Assembly (NCBI GenBank): GCA_902493385.1
Contig: CABUPO010000007.1
Span: 62,001 to 126,000 of the forward strand
DNA from: an uncultured Lachnospiraceae bacterium
Lineage (GTDB): Bacteria; Bacillota; Clostridia; Lachnospirales; Lachnospiraceae
DNA length: 64,000 nucleotides
Direction: 5' to 3'
The translations under genes and the position numbers were made by a program. Positions 26,725-35,378 of the stretch are shown piece after piece; positions within the stretch are counted from its first letter, which is position 1, and each line of letters opens with the position of its first letter. Under the pieces are notes generated by a model that did not search any database, was not told where the DNA came from, and saw only the letters and a list, made by a program, of their open reading frames with translations.

Positions 26725-27950
26725 ATTATAATGAAGCAAAAGAATTACTTTCTGCAAAGGGACAGAGTCATCTGCTCAGGTATTATGACGAATTGTCAAA
26801 GCAGGAGCAGGAGAGTCTGTTAGCACAGATAGCAGGTATAGATTTTTCAGTTCTTGCCGAGCTTGATAAAAAGAACAGCGGAATGATTGAAAGAGGGCAT
26901 ATTGAGCCGCTTGGCGCGCTTACGATACCTGAGATTGACAGGAAAAAGGATTATTTTGAAAAAATAGGAACTGATGCAATTAAGCAGTGTAAAGTAGGCG
27001 CAATACTTCTTGCCGGAGGACAGGGAACAAGACTTGGTTATGATAAGCCGAAGGGAACCTTCAATGTTGGCGTGACTAAAGATTTGTATATATTTGAATG
27101 CCTTATTAACAATCTTATGGAAGTTGTGAATAAAGCCGGAAGTTATGTGCCGCTTGCGATTATGACAAGCGACATCAATTATGAATATACTAAGAAGTTT
27201 ATGGTTGAGCATGACTATTTTGGTTACGATAGCAGCTATGTATATTTCTTTATCCAGGATATGGCTCCGGCGACGGATTACAATGGAAAAATATATCTTG
27301 CAGATAAAGGTAAGATAGCGATGTCTCCGAATGGAAACGGAGGGTGGTTTACATCGTTTGTAAACGCGGGCCTTTTAGACGTATTTACCGGATACGGAGT
27401 TGAATGGATGAATGTATTTGCAGTAGACAATGTTCTTCAGAAAATTGCGGACCCATGCTTTGTTGGAGCTGCGATAGATTCAGGAAGAGTAAGCGCGGCG
27501 AAGGTTGTAAGCAAAGCGTTTCCGGAGGAAAAAGTAGGGCTTTTGTGTACGGAGGATAAGAGACCTTCAATCGTAGAGTATTATGAGATGACAGATGAGA
27601 TGATGTACTCAAAGGATGAGAATGGAGTACCGCTGTATAATTACGGCGTTATACTTAACTACCTGTTCAGCCTTGAAGAACTTAAACGTATTATGGAGGA
27701 TCCGCTTCCGGTTCATATTGTTGAAAAGAAGATACCGCATATTGATGAAAACGCGCGCCTGATAAAGCCTGACGAGCCTAACGGATATAAGTATGAGCTG
27801 CTTGTGCTGGATGTTATTCATCTTATGAGAGACTGTTTGTCTTACGAGGTAGTCCGTGACAGAGAATTTGCACCGATAAAGAGCCTGACAGGCGTGGATT
27901 CGCTTGAAACGGCAAGAGAGCTTTTAAGAAAGAATGGTATAGAATATTAA
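26721..27950 (+). CDS. UDPGP-family UDP-sugar pyrophosphorylase (UAP1-like)
   Basis: This 409-residue nucleotidyltransferase has the eukaryote-type UDPGP architecture. The nucleotide loop ILLAGGQGTRLGYDKPKGTF, the substrate blocks MSPNGNGGWF and FAVDNVL, and a C-terminal region with PNGYKYELLVLD resemble UDP-N-acetylhexosamine pyrophosphorylase more than bacterial GalU or GlmU. It would make UDP-GlcNAc, UDP-GalNAc or UDP-hexose from the sugar 1-phosphate and UTP. It overlaps the PHP gene and is two bases from the GH2 gene, so it probably serves carbohydrate salvage. Confidence 0.87.
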   Translation: MNYNEAKELLSAKGQSHLLRYYDELSKQEQESLLAQIAGIDFSVLAELDKKNSGMIERGHIEPLGALTIPEIDRKKDYFEKIGTDAIKQCKVGAILLAGGQGTRLGYDKPKGTFNVGVTKDLYIFECLINNLMEVVNKAGSYVPLAIMTSDINYEYTKKFMVEHDYFGYDSSYVYFFIQDMAPATDYNGKIYLADKGKIAMSPNGNGGWFTSFVNAGLLDVFTGYGVEWMNVFAVDNVLQKIADPCFVGAAIDSGRVSAAKVVSKAFPEEKVGLLCTEDKRPSIVEYYEMTDEMMYSKDENGVPLYNYGVILNYLFSLEELKRIMEDPLPVHIVEKKIPHIDENARLIKPDEPNGYKYELLVLDVIHLMRDCLSYEVVRDREFAPIKSLTGVDSLETARELLRKNGIEY

Positions 27951-27951
27951 A

Positions 27952-30900
27952 ATGAAAGAATTATTTAACGACGGATGGAGTTTTAGAAAAGTATTGCCGG
28001 ATGGCAGCAGGAGTGATTGGCAGCCGGTGGATATTCCGCACGACTGGCAGATATATGATGCTTTTTCGTTATATGAGAATGCAGAAGGCTGGTATTATAA
28101 GGAATTTTTCTGCGATGCTGTAGAGGATGGGCGCATTTTTCTTAGATTTGACGGCGTGTATATGGATACGTCTGTATGGATAAATGATGAAAAGGCGTTT
28201 GAATGGAAATACGGCTATTCAACTTTTGAATTTGAAATAACGTCGTTTCTGCATAATGGCAGCAATAATATAAAAGTCAGGGTAATCTATATGTCTCCTA
28301 ATTCAAGGTGGTATTCGGGAGCCGGAATATACAGAAACGTATGGATTATCAGAAAGCCCAAAGCATGTCTTGTTTCTGATGGAACGTATATACACACAGA
28401 GCCTTCAGATTCCGGAAAATGGGTGCTTAACGTAAGCAGCGAGACGGATATTCCGGAAGAATATTCTGATAATTTTTATACGGCATACAGTCTTTTAGAC
28501 AGAGACGGCAAAGAAGTGGCCGGCGAGTTTTCTGCGCCGTCTGTAAAAGTAAATGATGTTACAGCGTGGGACATTGATAATCCGTATCTGTATACGCTTA
28601 AGGTTAAGCTGTATGTTAATAATGAGCTTTGCGACAGTGAAGATATACGTTTTGGTTTCAGGACAATAGACTACCGTCCTGACGGAGGATTTTTCCTTAA
28701 TGGGAAGCATATAAAGCTGAAGGGTGCGTGTATGCACCACGACCTTGGATGTCTTGGCGCAGCGGTAAATAAAGCGGCGATAAAGCGTCAGCTTGACATA
28801 TTAAAATCAATGGGCGTTAACGCAGTACGAACTGCTCACAACATGCCTGCGCCTGAGCTTATGGAGCTTGCATCGGAGGAAGGCATACTTATTGTTTCAG
28901 AAGCATTTGACATGTGGGAAATGAGTAAGACTGCTTATGACTATGCAAGATTTTTTGACGGCTGGTATAAAAAAGACGTCCGAAGCTGGATAAGACGCGA
29001 TTGTAATTATCCGTGCGTTATCATGTGGAGTATCGGTAATGAAATATATGATACCCATGCGGGAGAAAGGGGAGAGGAGCTTACCCGTATGCTTATAAAA
29101 GAGGTTTATCTGCACGACGCTATGCATAACGCGCCTGTTACTATAGGCTCTAATTATATGCCCTGGGAAAATGCACAAAAATGCGCGGACATAGTAAAGC
29201 TTGCGGGATATAATTATGCAGAAGCTTATTACGAAACCCATCATGAGGAGCATCCGGACTGGGTGATATACGGAAGTGAGACGGGTTCTGTTGTACAAAG
29301 TCGTGGAATATACCATTTTCCGGCGGACGCAAATATATTAAGTGATGATGATATGCAGTGTTCGTCGCTTCTTAACAGTACGACAAGCTGGGGCGCGGTA
29401 AGTCTTGAAAAGTGTATTACTGACGACAGAGACGCATCATTTTCGGCAGGCATGTTTGTATGGAGCGGCTTTGATTATATAGGCGAACCGACCCCGTACC
29501 ATACAAGAAATTCATATTTCGGACAGATAGACACCGCTGGTTTTGCCAAGGATTCTTACTATATATACAAGGCGGAATGGACGGATTATAAGACAGAACC
29601 TATGGTTCATTTGTTTCCATACTGGGATTTTAATGAAGGTCAGATTATTGACGTTATGGTATGCAGCAATGCGCCTGAGGTTGAGTTGTTTTTAAACGGC
29701 GCTTCGCTCGGAGCGCGGGAAATAGACCATATTAACGGAAAAGAGCTTGTTGCAAGGTGGAAGGTTCCATATCAGAAGGGTACGATTAAAGCCGTTGCTT
29801 ATGATGAATCAGGAAACGTTATTGCAGAGGATTCGCACGCATCATTTAAGGATGCAGAAAATATAATTATAACGCCTGACAAGACCGTAATGAAGGCTGA
29901 CGGTGAAGACCTTATATTTGTTACAGTATCAGCAGACGACTGTGACGGCAATCCGGTGGAAAATGCATCTAATAGAATAAATGTCACTGTTTCGGGGGCA
30001 GGACGTCTTTTGGGACTGGATAACGGCGACAGTACGGATGCAGACCAGTATAAAGGAACCAGTAAAAGGCTGTTTTCCGGAAAGCTTTTGATTGTAATTG
30101 CCGCAAGGACAGAGCCGGGAGCAATATATCTTAAGGTTACGTCGCCGGGACTGAATGCTTCTGAAATGACGTTTATTTCAGAAAAAGCAGACGTAAGAAC
30201 AGGAATATCTGCAAATGAGCATATCATACCGGACGGTGAGGCAAATGATGAAATACCGGCAAGAAAGCTCGAAATAAAATCAGATATTAATTCATTTACG
30301 GCTGATATGAAAGAAGCTGACGCATATGTGAGTATTTATCCTGAAAATGCCTCATACAGTGATGTTGTTTTCTCGGCGGCTGACGATAACGGAGTGAAAT
30401 CAAATATTGCAGATATTAAGCAGGACGGAAGAAAAGCTCATATTACGGCGCTTGGAGACGGAACGTTCAGGCTCAGATGCACGTGTGCGAACGGAACTGA
30501 CCATATGGATATAATTTCTGAAAAGGAATACACTGTAAGCGGGCTTGGAAGCAGATGTCTTAATCCTTACGATTTTATATCGGCAAGCCTGTATGCAGAA
30601 AGTGAAGGAAATATAACCTGCGGCAATGAAAAGGGAGTTGCCACTCCGCGAGATAACAGGAGTATTCTTTTTTATGACAATATTGATTTTGGAGAATGGG
30701 GCTCGGATACAATTACAATACCGATATTTGAACTTGAAAACGCTCCGCTGGAATTTGAAATATGGGAGGGAGCGCCGTATAAAGAAGGAAGCGTAAAGCT
30801 TCTTAATGCGGTATATAGAAAGCCGTCTGTGTGGAACACATACCAGGAAGAGACGTTTGTGCTGAAAAAGCCTTTAAAAGGAGTGACTGGCGTCGGATTT

Positions 30901-31317
30901 GTATTTACAAGAAAGGCTCATATCAAAGGATTTTCGTTTAAGCGCGACAACAGGGCGTTTAAGTTAAATTATCCGGCCGTATGCAAAAAGATATACGGAG
31001 ATACTTTTACTGTAAATGACGACGCTGTGTGTGGAATTGGCAATAACGTAACGTTTGTATATGATAATATGGATTTTGAAGAAGGAGCGGCAAGAATTGT
31101 CATATGTGGAAGAACAGACCTGCCTAATAATACAGTACATATACGGTTCAGAAAAGGTGATGAAAGCATTAATAAAATTATTGAATTTGGATATGCGGAT
31201 GATTATACCGAGAGAGCATATGAGATATCGGGAATAAATGGCGGGTATGATGAAGTGTTATTCGTATTCCTTCCGGGAAGTAATTTTGATTTTAAATGGT
31301 TCAGATTTGAAAAATAA
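27952..31317 (+). CDS. GH2 beta-galactosidase-like enzyme, large, multidomain
   Basis: This 1121-residue GH2 enzyme has no signal peptide, so it is presumably cytoplasmic. The N-terminal jelly roll (FNDGWSFRK, PHDWQIYDAF) is followed by an Ig-like domain, then the TIM barrel with HHDLGCLGAAVN and NAVRTAHNMPAPEL. Acid/base E364 lies in WSIGNEIYD and nucleophile E443 in YGSETGS. After the barrel come a DUF4982-type domain, Ig-like domains, and a carbohydrate-binding-like region near residues 890-1000 (ITIPIFELENAPLEFEIWEG). It has no obvious RBS and is probably translated by coupling to the gene two bases upstream. Specificity (beta-galactosidase versus beta-glucuronidase) is not certain. Confidence 0.88.
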   Translation: MKELFNDGWSFRKVLPDGSRSDWQPVDIPHDWQIYDAFSLYENAEGWYYKEFFCDAVEDGRIFLRFDGVYMDTSVWINDEKAFEWKYGYSTFEFEITSFLHNGSNNIKVRVIYMSPNSRWYSGAGIYRNVWIIRKPKACLVSDGTYIHTEPSDSGKWVLNVSSETDIPEEYSDNFYTAYSLLDRDGKEVAGEFSAPSVKVNDVTAWDIDNPYLYTLKVKLYVNNELCDSEDIRFGFRTIDYRPDGGFFLNGKHIKLKGACMHHDLGCLGAAVNKAAIKRQLDILKSMGVNAVRTAHNMPAPELMELASEEGILIVSEAFDMWEMSKTAYDYARFFDGWYKKDVRSWIRRDCNYPCVIMWSIGNEIYDTHAGERGEELTRMLIKEVYLHDAMHNAPVTIGSNYMPWENAQKCADIVKLAGYNYAEAYYETHHEEHPDWVIYGSETGSVVQSRGIYHFPADANILSDDDMQCSSLLNSTTSWGAVSLEKCITDDRDASFSAGMFVWSGFDYIGEPTPYHTRNSYFGQIDTAGFAKDSYYIYKAEWTDYKTEPMVHLFPYWDFNEGQIIDVMVCSNAPEVELFLNGASLGAREIDHINGKELVARWKVPYQKGTIKAVAYDESGNVIAEDSHASFKDAENIIITPDKTVMKADGEDLIFVTVSADDCDGNPVENASNRINVTVSGAGRLLGLDNGDSTDADQYKGTSKRLFSGKLLIVIAARTEPGAIYLKVTSPGLNASEMTFISEKADVRTGISANEHIIPDGEANDEIPARKLEIKSDINSFTADMKEADAYVSIYPENASYSDVVFSAADDNGVKSNIADIKQDGRKAHITALGDGTFRLRCTCANGTDHMDIISEKEYTVSGLGSRCLNPYDFISASLYAESEGNITCGNEKGVATPRDNRSILFYDNIDFGEWGSDTITIPIFELENAPLEFEIWEGAPYKEGSVKLLNAVYRKPSVWNTYQEETFVLKKPLKGVTGVGFVFTRKAHIKGFSFKRDNRAFKLNYPAVCKKIYGDTFTVNDDAVCGIGNNVTFVYDNMDFEEGAARIVICGRTDLPNNTVHIRFRKGDESINKIIEFGYADDYTERAYEISGINGGYDEVLFVFLPGSNFDFKWFRFEK

Positions 31318-31326
31318 TAAAAACCC

Positions 31327-31355
31327 TTGCAAATATGTATTACATACGCTATAAT
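31327..31355 (+). promoter_or_regulatory. promoter of the FHA gene embedded in the palindrome
   Basis: TTGCAA (31327-31332) and TATAAT (31350-31355) have an exact 17-base spacer. The -10 sits in the loop and inner arm of the 32-bp palindrome, so a dimeric repressor or activator could bind there. Confidence 0.65.
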
Positions 31356-31374
31356 ATGTAATACATATTTTTTT
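31331..31374 (+). terminator. 16-bp perfect inverted repeat plus T7, terminator of the GH2 operon
   Basis: Two 16-base arms (31331-31346 and 31355-31370) pair perfectly around an 8-base loop. The run TTTTTTT occupies 31368-31374, 13 bases after the GH2 stop. The stem is AT-rich, so its strength is uncertain. The same DNA holds the promoter of the next gene. Confidence 0.65.
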
Positions 31375-31395
31375 GGAAAGGAAGGTATTATTTTA

Positions 31396-32559
31396 TTGAA
31401 TGATTTTACAATTGAAGATGATGGTCTGCATACGAAGCTTATGTATCATCTTTCTGAGGATGAAGAGATTGATGCGTATTGTTTTCGTATGATAGAGGCG
31501 GCGGCTCCCGGATGGCTTGTTCCATTAGCGCCGTGTGACGGTACTGAAAGCGGGGTGAGCCTTGGGTTCGATATTACCGATATGACGCCGGTTTCTTTAT
31601 TGGCTTCTAACGGAGCCGGGATTAGCTTTATAGCAGATATATTTGGACAGGTTATATCTGCGGTATATGAATCTGAGAAGTATTTGTTTGACAGCTCGAT
31701 GTTTGTGCTTAATGGAGATTATGTATATTATCACAGGGATACAGGACAGACAAAGCTTTTGCTTCTTCCTGAGAGGAACAGAATTTTTCATCAAAGCCTT
31801 AAGGAACGTTTAAGAGAATTTATCAAAAAGGTATTATGTGATTCGCAGTATTTGAGTGAAAAGGACGGTATACGGCTTATACAGCTTCTTAATTATATTA
31901 ATAATGAAAGAGAGTTTACCGTAAAAGGTCTCGCGGATATTCTTAATGATATAAGACTTTCTTATGAAATCCGTGAAGAAAAGACTGAGGATAATTTTTG
32001 CGGCAATATAAGTGAGGACATATCTGTTTATAATGATTGTGATTCTGAAAGCTCTGATAATCTGACTGAAAAGAAAAGTCTTAATGTTAATAAGCTTAAG
32101 AGGTTCTTTGGTTCATTATTTAATTCCGACAATTCTGAAGAGAATAGTGACGGCGGCAGTATGGAGGATAATAATGTAACTGATATAGAATATGTAAATA
32201 TTGTTACGGAAAAAGAAGCTTCTTTTGGGGATACAAAGGAGATTGCTGTTTTAGGCGGCCAAAGCTCGTTCCCATACATGGTGCGCAAGTGTGATGGAAG
32301 TAAGGTTGTTATTAATAAGACATTATTCAGCATAGGGAAAGAAGAACGCTATGCGGACTATAGAATTATTGATAACGCCGCAGTAAGCAGAATGCATGCT
32401 GAGATTAAATGTGAGAATGGAGTATATGCTGTTATCGACCAGGATTCCAGGAATCATACATATATTAACGGAGATATGGCGGGCGCTTATGTTCCCGTTG
32501 AGATTCATTCGGGAGACGTAATCAGCTTTGCAGATGATGAGTACACATTTTACAGCTGA
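31396..32559 (+). CDS. DUF6382/FHA-domain protein
   Basis: The 387-residue soluble protein has an N-terminal domain over residues 1 to about 190 (starting NDFTIEDDGLHTKLMYHL, DUF6382-like). A low-complexity acidic/Ser-Asn linker with LKRFFGSLFN follows, and a C-terminal FHA domain (residues about 285-387) carries FSIGKEERYADYRI, VSRMHAEIKCENG and DQDSRNHTYING. FHA domains bind phosphothreonine, so it may read a Ser/Thr kinase such as the one that would act on IreB (inference). TTG 31396 follows GGAAAGGAAGG; the frame upstream overlaps the promoter and is not used. sigK follows 87 bases later. Confidence 0.8.
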   Translation: MNDFTIEDDGLHTKLMYHLSEDEEIDAYCFRMIEAAAPGWLVPLAPCDGTESGVSLGFDITDMTPVSLLASNGAGISFIADIFGQVISAVYESEKYLFDSSMFVLNGDYVYYHRDTGQTKLLLLPERNRIFHQSLKERLREFIKKVLCDSQYLSEKDGIRLIQLLNYINNEREFTVKGLADILNDIRLSYEIREEKTEDNFCGNISEDISVYNDCDSESSDNLTEKKSLNVNKLKRFFGSLFNSDNSEENSDGGSMEDNNVTDIEYVNIVTEKEASFGDTKEIAVLGGQSSFPYMVRKCDGSKVVINKTLFSIGKEERYADYRIIDNAAVSRMHAEIKCENGVYAVIDQDSRNHTYINGDMAGAYVPVEIHSGDVISFADDEYTFYS

Positions 32560-32646
32560 CATGCAGTATTTTTTGTTGGAAATGCACTAAATATGTATTT
32601 TCCACATAAGCTACTATTAACTGCCTAAAGCGGGAGAGTCTTACAT

Positions 32647-33276
32647 TTGAAAACATTTCCCAAGCCTCTTACTGCAAAAGAAGAGAAAGAATGCCTTGAA
32701 AGATGCAGAAAAGGCGATGCTTCTGCACGTGATGAGCTTATCGAGAAGAATCTCAGGCTTGTTGCTTATATTGTAAAAAAATATGCCGGTATCGGAAAGG
32801 ACAGTGAAGACCTTATATCAATCGGAACCATAGGGTTAATCAAGGCTATTGACAGCTTTGACATTGACAAAGGAATAAGGCTTGCCACATACGCTTCAAG
32901 ATGTATAGATAATGAGCTTTTAATGCTTCTCAGAAGTGAGAAGAAGCAGGCTAAGGAGGTATACCTTAATGAATCAATCGGCTCAGACAAGGAAGGAAAT
33001 GAGATAAGCCTGATTGATATTATTGAGACCTCGGAGGAGGATATTACCGATAGGGTGCTCTTAAAGGAAGACCTTGGTAAACTATATGACTATGTTGAAA
33101 CCGTACTAAGCGACAGGGAAAAGAACATTATTTATCTCAGATACGGAATTCCTGACGGGTCCAAGGAATATACTCAGAGAGAAATTGCGGATATTATGGG
33201 AATAAGCCGAAGCTATATCAGCAGAATAGAAAAAAAGGCGTTATTTAAGCTTAAAAAAGCGTATGAGGAAAACTGA
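32647..33276 (+). CDS. sigK: sporulation sigma factor SigK
   Basis: The 209-residue sigma-70 family factor closely resembles late mother-cell sigma-K. It has region 2 EKNLRLVAYIVKKY, DLISIGTIGLIKAIDSFD and LATYASRCIDNE, the SigK-type block SDKEGNEISLIDII, and region 4 YTQREIADIMGISRSYISRIEKKA. The protein begins directly at the FPKPLT segment, lacking the roughly 20-residue pro-sequence of Bacillus pro-SigK. The gene is continuous, with no skin element. The start is TTG 32647 after GCGGGAGAG. It implies a spore-forming organism or recent ancestor. Confidence 0.9.
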   Translation: MKTFPKPLTAKEEKECLERCRKGDASARDELIEKNLRLVAYIVKKYAGIGKDSEDLISIGTIGLIKAIDSFDIDKGIRLATYASRCIDNELLMLLRSEKKQAKEVYLNESIGSDKEGNEISLIDIIETSEEDITDRVLLKEDLGKLYDYVETVLSDREKNIIYLRYGIPDGSKEYTQREIADIMGISRSYISRIEKKALFKLKKAYEEN

Positions 33277-33304
33277 CTATATGAATTAGATATATGAAGC
33301 ATTA

Positions 33305-33347
33305 TTGAAACGCATATCATTATGTGGTATTATTAAATGTAATGATA
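33305..33347 (+). promoter_or_regulatory. promoter with overlapping inverted repeat, esterase gene
   Basis: TTGAAA (33305-33310), a 17-base spacer and TATTAT (33328-33333). The 8-base arms TATCATTA (33315-33322) and TAATGATA (33340-33347) flank the -10, giving a possible operator. Confidence 0.6.
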
Positions 33348-33366
33348 GTCAGGAAGGAGAGTATTT

Positions 33367-35301
33367 ATGTTGAAGGGGATTTTAAAATATGCGGCTGTTT
33401 TTGCGGCATGCTGCATAGCAATGGTTTTTTGTATTAATCAGAGAGGTCTTGCCGCTATGAAAAAAGAAGTTATTTCAAGCACCAAAACGCTTCCGGGCGA
33501 TGGTGAATTTAATGTTATTGCAGAGCCTTTTGATTGGGGCAAAGACGTTACGCGTATTATGCTTAAGCCGGGAGGCTCAGTAGCTGCGGCTGATGTAGCT
33601 GCGGCTGACTTTACTGTTACTGCAACGCATTACAGCAAGCAGGCTTATAAGAATGATTTTCAGGGTGAAAGAAAGGTTTTGGACGCCTATCCGGTTAATG
33701 CGGAAGGAGTAAAAGCCGACAACGGCGAGTACATAATAATTGAGCTTGAATACGGAAGCAGCGTTGCCGGGGCTCATACAGGTTCGTATAGTTATGCTAA
33801 CTATTATACGCCTCTTACGCTTACTTATAATGTTTCATGGAGTAAGTCAGATGAAAAATATACGCAGCATGAGGTTGTCAACCTTGTATGCGACGAATTT
33901 GTTCTTGAAAGATATACGGACTCATCAATAAGCGACCCAAAATATAACTTTGTGGATTATGCAATGTATTCGCCTGAAAAGGATGGAAAAAAGCATCCGC
34001 TTATCATATTCTTTCACGGTATGGGAGAAGGCGGCGCGGGTTCGCTTGATAATCATGGAGTTCAGATGTATGCATATCCTGAATGTAATTTTGCTGATAC
34101 TGAGATTCAGAATATTATGGGTGGAAAAGCATATGTACTTCTTCCACAGTCGCCTGAAACATGGCCTACTAACGGATTTACAAGTGAATCGGGATATCTT
34201 GAAGTTGTGAACAGTCTGATTGATTCTATGATAGCAAATAATCCTGAGATTGATACCAACCGTATATATGTTGGAGGTCTTTCAATGGGAGGTTATATGG
34301 CGTCAAGAGTTATTCTTGACAGGCCTGGCAAATATGCAGCTGCATTTTTATGCAGCCAGGCATACGCCATTACGGAAGAGGATGCGGCAAAGCTTGTCGA
34401 CCTGCCTGTATGGATAAGCTGCAGTGAGGCTGACAATACATGCAGAATGGATCCATATACATATGCTTCATATGAAAAGCTTGTGGCAGCAGGCGGCAAA
34501 GAGGTAAAGTGTGCCGTTATGGAAAGTAATTCATCTGATCCTGCAAGCAGATTCAGATTCTATTCTTCAGACAGAGACGGTTATGTTCTTTATTATGCAG
34601 AGCAGGAAAATGAGAATAAGATAAAAGGAGAGTTTGTGTGGGATAACGTATCTTATTCAGGACATAATGGAGGATGGGTTCCGGTATTTGCCAATGGAGA
34701 ATATTATCTTAACGACGACGGCGCTAAGGTTACGATTATGGAATGGGTTGCAGCACAGAGCCTGGCTTCTGAGGTTACGGTTGACGCATCAAAGGCAAAG
34801 ACTGAATATAATGTCGGAGAAGTATTCTCTGCTGAGGGACTGGTTGTAAACGTTACCTACAGGGATGGCTCTAAAACAACAGTAACTGATTATACAGTTA
34901 CAGCGCCTGATATGAGTACGGAGGGTGTAAAGGAAGTATCGGTTACATATTCAGGAATTAAGGCAGTATACAGTATTAAGGTTAATAAAGCAGCCGGTAC
35001 GGTAACGCCGCCTGCGAATAATTCTGTTACTAATCCTGTGCCTGCAGTCAATCAGCCGGCAGGAAGCAGTTACGCAAAGATATTTAAGGTGGCAAAGAAA
35101 AAGCTTACGGTTAAAAAGGGCAGGAAGGTTAAAATTAAAGTAACCGTATCTAAGGATACAACCGTAAAATTCAAATCGTCAAAGCCTAAGATTGCAAAGG
35201 TATCTAAAAAAGGCGTAGTAAAAGGAATAAAGAAAGGAAAGGCTAAGATTACCGTAACTGCATATGGCAAGAAAAAAACGGTAACAATTAAAGTAAAATA
35301 G
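33367..35301 (+). CDS. secreted alpha/beta-hydrolase esterase with Ig-like tail
   Basis: The 644-residue protein has an N-terminal hydrophobic export segment (MLKGILKYAAVFAACCIAMVF), an N-terminal Ig-like region, and an alpha/beta-hydrolase domain of the PHB-depolymerase/feruloyl-esterase type. HPLIIFFHGMGEGG is followed by the nucleophile S306 in GGLSMGGYMA, an Asp in the SCSEADNTC region and His in YSGHNGGW. A Big_3-like domain (YNVGEVFSAEGLVVNVTYRDG), a Pro/Asn linker and a very Lys-rich Big_2 repeat at the C-terminus follow. The Lys-rich repeat resembles the one at the N-terminus of the carboxylesterase at 1407. It probably releases ester-linked groups from plant polymers outside the cell (inference). 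Confidence 0.85.
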   Translation: MLKGILKYAAVFAACCIAMVFCINQRGLAAMKKEVISSTKTLPGDGEFNVIAEPFDWGKDVTRIMLKPGGSVAAADVAAADFTVTATHYSKQAYKNDFQGERKVLDAYPVNAEGVKADNGEYIIIELEYGSSVAGAHTGSYSYANYYTPLTLTYNVSWSKSDEKYTQHEVVNLVCDEFVLERYTDSSISDPKYNFVDYAMYSPEKDGKKHPLIIFFHGMGEGGAGSLDNHGVQMYAYPECNFADTEIQNIMGGKAYVLLPQSPETWPTNGFTSESGYLEVVNSLIDSMIANNPEIDTNRIYVGGLSMGGYMASRVILDRPGKYAAAFLCSQAYAITEEDAAKLVDLPVWISCSEADNTCRMDPYTYASYEKLVAAGGKEVKCAVMESNSSDPASRFRFYSSDRDGYVLYYAEQENENKIKGEFVWDNVSYSGHNGGWVPVFANGEYYLNDDGAKVTIMEWVAAQSLASEVTVDASKAKTEYNVGEVFSAEGLVVNVTYRDGSKTTVTDYTVTAPDMSTEGVKEVSVTYSGIKAVYSIKVNKAAGTVTPPANNSVTNPVPAVNQPAGSSYAKIFKVAKKKLTVKKGRKVKIKVTVSKDTTVKFKSSKPKIAKVSKKGVVKGIKKGKAKITVTAYGKKKTVTIKVK

Positions 35302-35355
35302 TGGTATAATGTATGTATCATGTAAGGCTGTTGTTCATAAAGAATGACAGCCTTA
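35302..35355 (+). promoter_or_regulatory. extended -10 promoter and leader hairpin
   Basis: TGGTATAAT (35302-35310), an extended -10, begins inside the esterase stop region. A 9-bp stem (TAAGGCTGT 35323-35331 with ACAGCCTTA 35347-35355) follows in the presumed leader of the ATP-grasp gene; it has no T-run. No -35 is obvious. Confidence 0.45.
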
Positions 35356-35378
35356 ACTAAAGTGCGAGAGGTTATAAT

